Shown here: positions 60,864-64,000 of the stretch, in pieces
Layout: every line of letters starts with the position of its first letter
How positions within the stretch are numbered: position 1 is the stretch's first letter
Source of the DNA: Burkholderia sp. BCC0322
GTDB lineage: Bacteria > Pseudomonadota > Gammaproteobacteria > Burkholderiales > Burkholderiaceae
DNA length: 64,000 bases
Assembly (NCBI RefSeq): GCF_902833045.1
Contig: NZ_CADFDU010000001.1
Location: forward strand, 372,001 to 436,000
Direction: 5' to 3'
Position numbers and translations under genes: made by a program
The notes under the pieces: generated by a model
What the model was told of the DNA's origin: nothing
Databases searched by the model: none
Seen by the model: only the letters and a program-made list of their open reading frames with translations

Positions 60864-61529
60864 ATGACGCAAGAACGTCCGCCGTTCCACATCACGATCC
60901 CGATCTATCCCGGTGTTGACCTGCTGGACGTGGCCGCGCCGGTCGAGCTGTTCAGTTGGATGGCCGAAACCTGGACCACGCGGGCGACGACGATCACCCT
61001 GGCTGCGGAGCACCTGTCTCCGCTCAAAACTCGCGATGGCCTGATCCTCACGCCGCAGCGTCGATTTGCCGACTACGCCGAGCCTGTATCCCAAACACAC
61101 TTGTTATGGGTGCCGGGTGGGAATCCGAGTGCCCTGCAGCAGTTGATGCAGGGTGGCCCGTATCTGGACTTCCTGAAGGCGCAGAGCGCTGGCGCGGACT
61201 ACGTCTCGTCCGTATGCGAGGGTGCCATGCTGCTCGCCGCCGCAGGTCTGCTCGATAACTATCGGGCGACCACGCATTGGGCGTTTATCCCTTGCTTCAG
61301 CCAATTCCCCGCGATCAAGGTAGCCGAAGGCTTCCCTCGCTATGTCATCGACGGCAACCGGATCACCGGCGGCGGCATTTCGTCAGGACTGGATGAGGCG
61401 CTGGCCATCATAGCGCGTGTCGCAGGATCGGATGTCGCCAAGCAGGTCCAGATGACCACGCAATATTTCCCGCAACCGCCTTTCGAGCAAACCATCGTTC
61501 CGGCCACGCACTGCCCGCTCGATCCGTGA
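60864..61529 (+). CDS. DJ-1/PfpI-family protein (isonitrile hydratase-like)
   Basis: A 221-residue class I glutamine amidotransferase-like fold. ITIPIYPGVDLLDVAAPVELFSWM is the N-terminal DJ-1 pattern with acidic residue, and the nucleophile elbow is SSVCEGAMLLAAAG (Cys, about residue 118). VIDGNRITGGGISSGLDEAL is the conserved C-terminal block. Relatives include isonitrile hydratase (InhA) and the sensor halves of AraC/GATase regulators; here no HTH follows. Start at 60864 has GGAG, better than GTG 60846. Substrate unknown. Confidence 0.85.
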   Translation: MTQERPPFHITIPIYPGVDLLDVAAPVELFSWMAETWTTRATTITLAAEHLSPLKTRDGLILTPQRRFADYAEPVSQTHLLWVPGGNPSALQQLMQGGPYLDFLKAQSAGADYVSSVCEGAMLLAAAGLLDNYRATTHWAFIPCFSQFPAIKVAEGFPRYVIDGNRITGGGISSGLDEALAIIARVAGSDVAKQVQMTTQYFPQPPFEQTIVPATHCPLDP

Positions 61530-61877
61530 TGCCGATGGCGAAGTGCCTCGTTGACCTTCGTGGCACGGACTTCACTTTTGCCGCGTCGCTGGTACGACGG
61601 CTGTCCATCGACTACGATGCCGATCGCGAATAATCCGTGGCGGTGTTCCCTGGCAGCGACACTGCCTCGAGATCGCAACGTAGCGAACAAGCAGAGCGAT
61701 CTCCGGTGCGTACCAAGACGTTCTCGTGTGGGCATGGCCGGCCGAGGCCAACTCGGAGTTCCTCCAGTGCTTGGCATCGAATGGCGTGGCCGGATCTGAC
61801 GTGCCGCAATTCGCCGCGACGACCCAGGCGACAGTCGCATTTCCTGAACGTCTTCCGTTGGCGGGGGATTTTTTCAA
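61530..61877. other. Region between the PfpI gene and array B
   Basis: About 350 bp. No gene is recognised on either strand; minus-strand frames (61340-61840) are Arg-rich and not protein-like except for a short piece (FAIGIVVDGQPSYQRRGKS). Probably decayed mobile DNA. Confidence 0.4.
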
Positions 61878-62003
61878 AGACAACTTTTCTGGGAATTCCC
61901 GCGCCCAAGGACGTCATTGCTGAGACGGGCGACATCGAGTTATCTCGGAAAAGATGTCCGAGATATTGATTTCGATAGGGTGCCAAAGACATCTTTTCTG
62001 AGA
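61878..62003. repeat. Array of four end motifs (array B), paralogous to array A
   Basis: Copies at 61878-61895 (+), 61909-61925 (+, diverged), 61943-61960 (-) and 61987-62003 (+) have the same order, orientation and spacing as in array A, including a GATTTCGATAGGG counterpart. Both arrays then continue with GAGCCCACATTYGTTGT. Array B joins directly to a broken ISL3 transposase at about 62020. Confidence 0.75.
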
Positions 62004-62019
62004 GCCCACATTCGTTGTG

Positions 62020-62819
62020 ATGTCGGAGTTGATTGGCCTGATCCACGCGCACCCGGTCGATCACCTCGCGACCGCATTTTGGCCACGACGTGGTACAGAT
62101 CGAAGACGATTTCCGCTTGCGGGCAGTGTTCGTTGATCTCCGGCTCACAGGCCGTGGTCATGTCGATCGCGACCGCTTCGATGCGTTCGGCACCGCCTTC
62201 AGGCAACTGTTCGAAGAAGGTTCGAGCCGTTTCGCGCGAGCGTCCGGGGCCGATCCAGAGCACCTGGTGGCTGATCGGATCGACGACCACTGTCGCATAG
62301 CGATGGCCCTTGTGAAGGGCAAATTCGTCCATCGCCAGATAGCGCACTTGCGTCCAGTGGAGTTGCACAATACTGGTTTGCAGACTCGCTTTGTCGATGG
62401 ATATGACCGTGTGCCAGTTCAAGTCGTAGCACGCTGCCACGGCTTGCACACTGGTCGACTTCAGCAGCACTTCGTAAGCCTTGGCAAACTGGGCCGTGAC
62501 TCGCGGGTAGCGCTCCTGTCAGTCCAGTTTCTCGAGCCGAGGGCCGCCGCAGTGTTCACACCAGACCCGCCGGCGCGGAACGCGCAGTACCACTCGATAC
62601 TCGAACAGCGGCAAATCCCGCCCCCGTCGGATCGTCGTCTCATGAATGTACTGGCAGCGCTTGCCGCACTGTTCGCAGTACATCCGCCTTGCTGACCGGC
62701 TTGAGATCCAGCGATAGCGTTCGGCTGCTCTCTGACGGCCACTCCACCCGTTCAACACGGTAGCCCGTCCAGCAGCTCAGCGCCTGCAGTGCTTTGCGAT
62801 CCAGCAATTTGGCATCCAA
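62020..62819 (-). pseudogene. ISL3-family transposase, disrupted
   Basis: Homology starts near 62819 (DAKLLDRKALQAL), shifts frame near 62690, then has a zinc-finger region (YCEQCGKRCQYIHET...WCEHCGG), an in-frame TGA at 62519-62521 where Trp is expected (LD-stop-QERYPRV), and the catalytic-domain part STSVQAVAACYDLNWHTV...YLAMDEFALHKGHRYATVVVDP, another frameshift near 62075 and VDQANQLRHH. It then runs into array B at about 62020, so the C-terminal third is missing. Three lesions plus truncation: inactive. Confidence 0.85.
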
Positions 62820-62969
62820 CGCCCGTTTCTAGCAGCATCAGATTACCAATTGCCTCGAAAACGTCCACGGCTTTCCACGATGAACCCAAAAAATACCCGT
62901 CTGGTTTTCGGTTGTAAGGTCATCGGTCTGAAACCCATACTTGAACCATATCCAAGTGAGGAACAGTCC

Positions 62970-63743
62970 ATGAAATTTGCCCAACTCCATCAACAAAACG
63001 AACCGCTGCTGCTTGCCAATGTCTGGGATGCCACCAGTGCTCGTGCGGCAGAAGCCGCCGGCTACGCGGCGCTCGGAACCTCCAGTGCAGCTATTGCCGA
63101 TTTGTTGGGCTATGCCGACGGAGAAGGGGTCAGTTTTCCGGAATTGAAGGCACTGGTCGCTCGTTTGCGATCCGTATCCGATCTGCCGCTGACCGTTGAT
63201 GTCGAGGCTGGCTATGGCGCGACTCCCGAGGCCGTGGTAGCCAATCTCCGCGAACTGGCCGCTCTGGGCGTGGCCGGTGTCAATCTGGAGGACAGCATGG
63301 TGCGTGAGGGGCAGCGTACCCTTGTGGACGCAGATACCTTCTCGCGGCGTCTGCACGATATCGATACGGGCTTGCTAGCATCCGGAGTCAAGCTGTTTCT
63401 CAACGTGCGCACCGATACCTTCCTGATGGGCGTCGCCCATGCACGTGAAGAAACCCTTGCCCGCGGTCGGCGCTATGCGGAAAACGGGGCAAATGGTCTC
63501 TTTGTGCCCTGCGTAACCGATGAAGCGGATATCGCCGCGATCGTCGACGGTATTTCACTTCCGTTGAACGTGATGTGCATGCCGAATTTGCCGTCGTTCG
63601 AGCGATTGGCTGCACTGGGCGTCAAGCGCGTCAGCATGGGCAATTTCTTGCACCAACATGCGCTCCAAGTATTACAGAAACTTTTCATCGACGTGCGAGC
63701 AAGCCAGTCTTTCAAGCCGGTATTCGATCATGCAAGTCACTGA
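62970..63743 (+). CDS. Isocitrate lyase/PEP mutase superfamily protein
   Basis: A 257-residue TIM-barrel protein: NEPLLLANVWDATSARAAEAAGYAALGTSSAAIA, LPLTVDVEAGYG (metal-binding Asp/Glu) and GVNLEDSM. The lyase cysteine motif KKCGH is absent, as in the PEP-mutase/carboxy-PEP-hydrolase-like branch; the region that would hold it reads FLNVRTDTFLMG. Start at 62970 has GAGG; upstream codons to 62850 are unsupported. It overlaps the next gene by 14 bp, so they are coupled. Pairing with an Ada-like gene recurs in related bacteria; the function is unknown. Confidence 0.87.
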   Translation: MKFAQLHQQNEPLLLANVWDATSARAAEAAGYAALGTSSAAIADLLGYADGEGVSFPELKALVARLRSVSDLPLTVDVEAGYGATPEAVVANLRELAALGVAGVNLEDSMVREGQRTLVDADTFSRRLHDIDTGLLASGVKLFLNVRTDTFLMGVAHAREETLARGRRYAENGANGLFVPCVTDEADIAAIVDGISLPLNVMCMPNLPSFERLAALGVKRVSMGNFLHQHALQVLQKLFIDVRASQSFKPVFDHASH

Positions 63744-64000
63744 CACTCGGCAGATCGATACTTATTACCGTGCGCTGGTTGAGCGCGCGGCGGACCATGT
63801 CGGCATCTTCTACGTTGGGGTGAAGACCACTGGTGTGTTTTGTATTGCGACATGCCGGGCGCGCAAGCCAAAACGCGAGAACGTCGTGTTCTATACAGAG
63901 CTCAAGGAAACACTCGACGCCGGTTATCGACCCTGCAAGGTATGCAAGCCGACCGAGAACGCTAACACTGCGCCACCCGAGGTGGCGGAGGCCATCGACT
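63730..64000 (+). CDS. ada: Ada-type methylphosphotriester repair/regulatory protein, N-terminal part (partial)
   Basis: The window ends after 90 codons. TYYRALVERAADHVGIFYVGVKTTGVFCIATCRARKPK and YRPCKVCKP hold the four zinc cysteines of the Ada N-terminal domain, the first of which (in VFCIATCRA) accepts the methyl group from DNA methylphosphotriesters and turns Ada into an activator. HTH and alkyltransferase domains are beyond the window. Start ATG 63730 overlaps the preceding stop. Confidence 0.85.
   Translation, partial: MQVTDTRQIDTYYRALVERAADHVGIFYVGVKTTGVFCIATCRARKPKRENVVFYTELKETLDAGYRPCKVCKPTENANTAPPEVAEAID

Noticed and set aside
1-64000. tRNA, rRNA and riboswitches
   Set aside because: No cloverleaf ending in CCA, rRNA core sequence or recognisable riboswitch was found by eye; a covariance-model search would be decisive.

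Overview
The window looks like a replicon of Burkholderia, probably the B. cepacia complex and probably a secondary chromosome. This is inferred from the very high GC content, the dense catabolic and regulatory gene content, the protein types and the Burkholderia-style pob/pca layout; no species can be named from the sequence alone. Genes sit tightly packed up to about 55.4 kb. From there to about 62.85 kb lies a lower-GC accessory stretch full of mobile-element remnants, and core-like genes resume after it.

Layout: 1-7.8 kb holds the end of a LysR-type regulator, a ketone-body/acetoacetate operon (adc, bdhA, patatin), a PAP2 phosphatase and a YqjI/YqjH-like metal-responsive ferric-reductase pair. 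7.8-16.8 kb is a coherent amino-acid catabolic locus: an Lrp regulator, a homoserine dehydrogenase, an aldehyde dehydrogenase with Asp in the general-base position, a polar amino-acid ABC importer, a PLP gamma-lyase/synthase, a homocysteine S-methyltransferase and a second Lrp regulator. I read it as uptake and gamma-cleavage of a homoserine-type amino acid (S-methylmethionine or canavanine are the best guesses), followed by homoserine to aspartate-semialdehyde to aspartate. 16.8-18.1 kb is a long intergenic region. 18.1-21.9 kb encodes an FHA protein translationally coupled to a Ser/Thr kinase-degenerate cyclase-AAA fusion.

22-36.6 kb is an alcohol/aldehyde/ketone catabolic hub: two GMC oxidoreductases, an aldehyde dehydrogenase, an SDR, a zinc alcohol dehydrogenase, a cupin dioxygenase, an MFS carrier, a porin and a MetA/SphA-type outer-membrane protein, with three similar-sized FeaR-like AraC regulators. 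36.8-46.2 kb has housekeeping and stress genes: aldo-keto reductase, argO/argP, an FNR-type regulator, a universal stress protein, serine acetyltransferase and folE-folM. 46.3-54.3 kb is the 4-hydroxybenzoate/protocatechuate route (LysR, pobA, pcaI, pcaJ, pcaB, pcaD, pcaC, pcaK) without pcaHG or pcaF, with two striking inverted-repeat candidate operators.

54.4-62.85 kb: a LysE exporter whose probable MocR-type regulator is missing, then an island with repeated insertion-element end motifs, an orphan ParS/MbcA-like antitoxin overlapped antisense by an XRE-type ORF, IS6 and ISL3 transposase remnants, a secreted multicopper oxidase and a DJ-1/PfpI protein. The window ends in a PEP-mutase-family gene overlapping the start of an Ada-type alkylation-repair gene.
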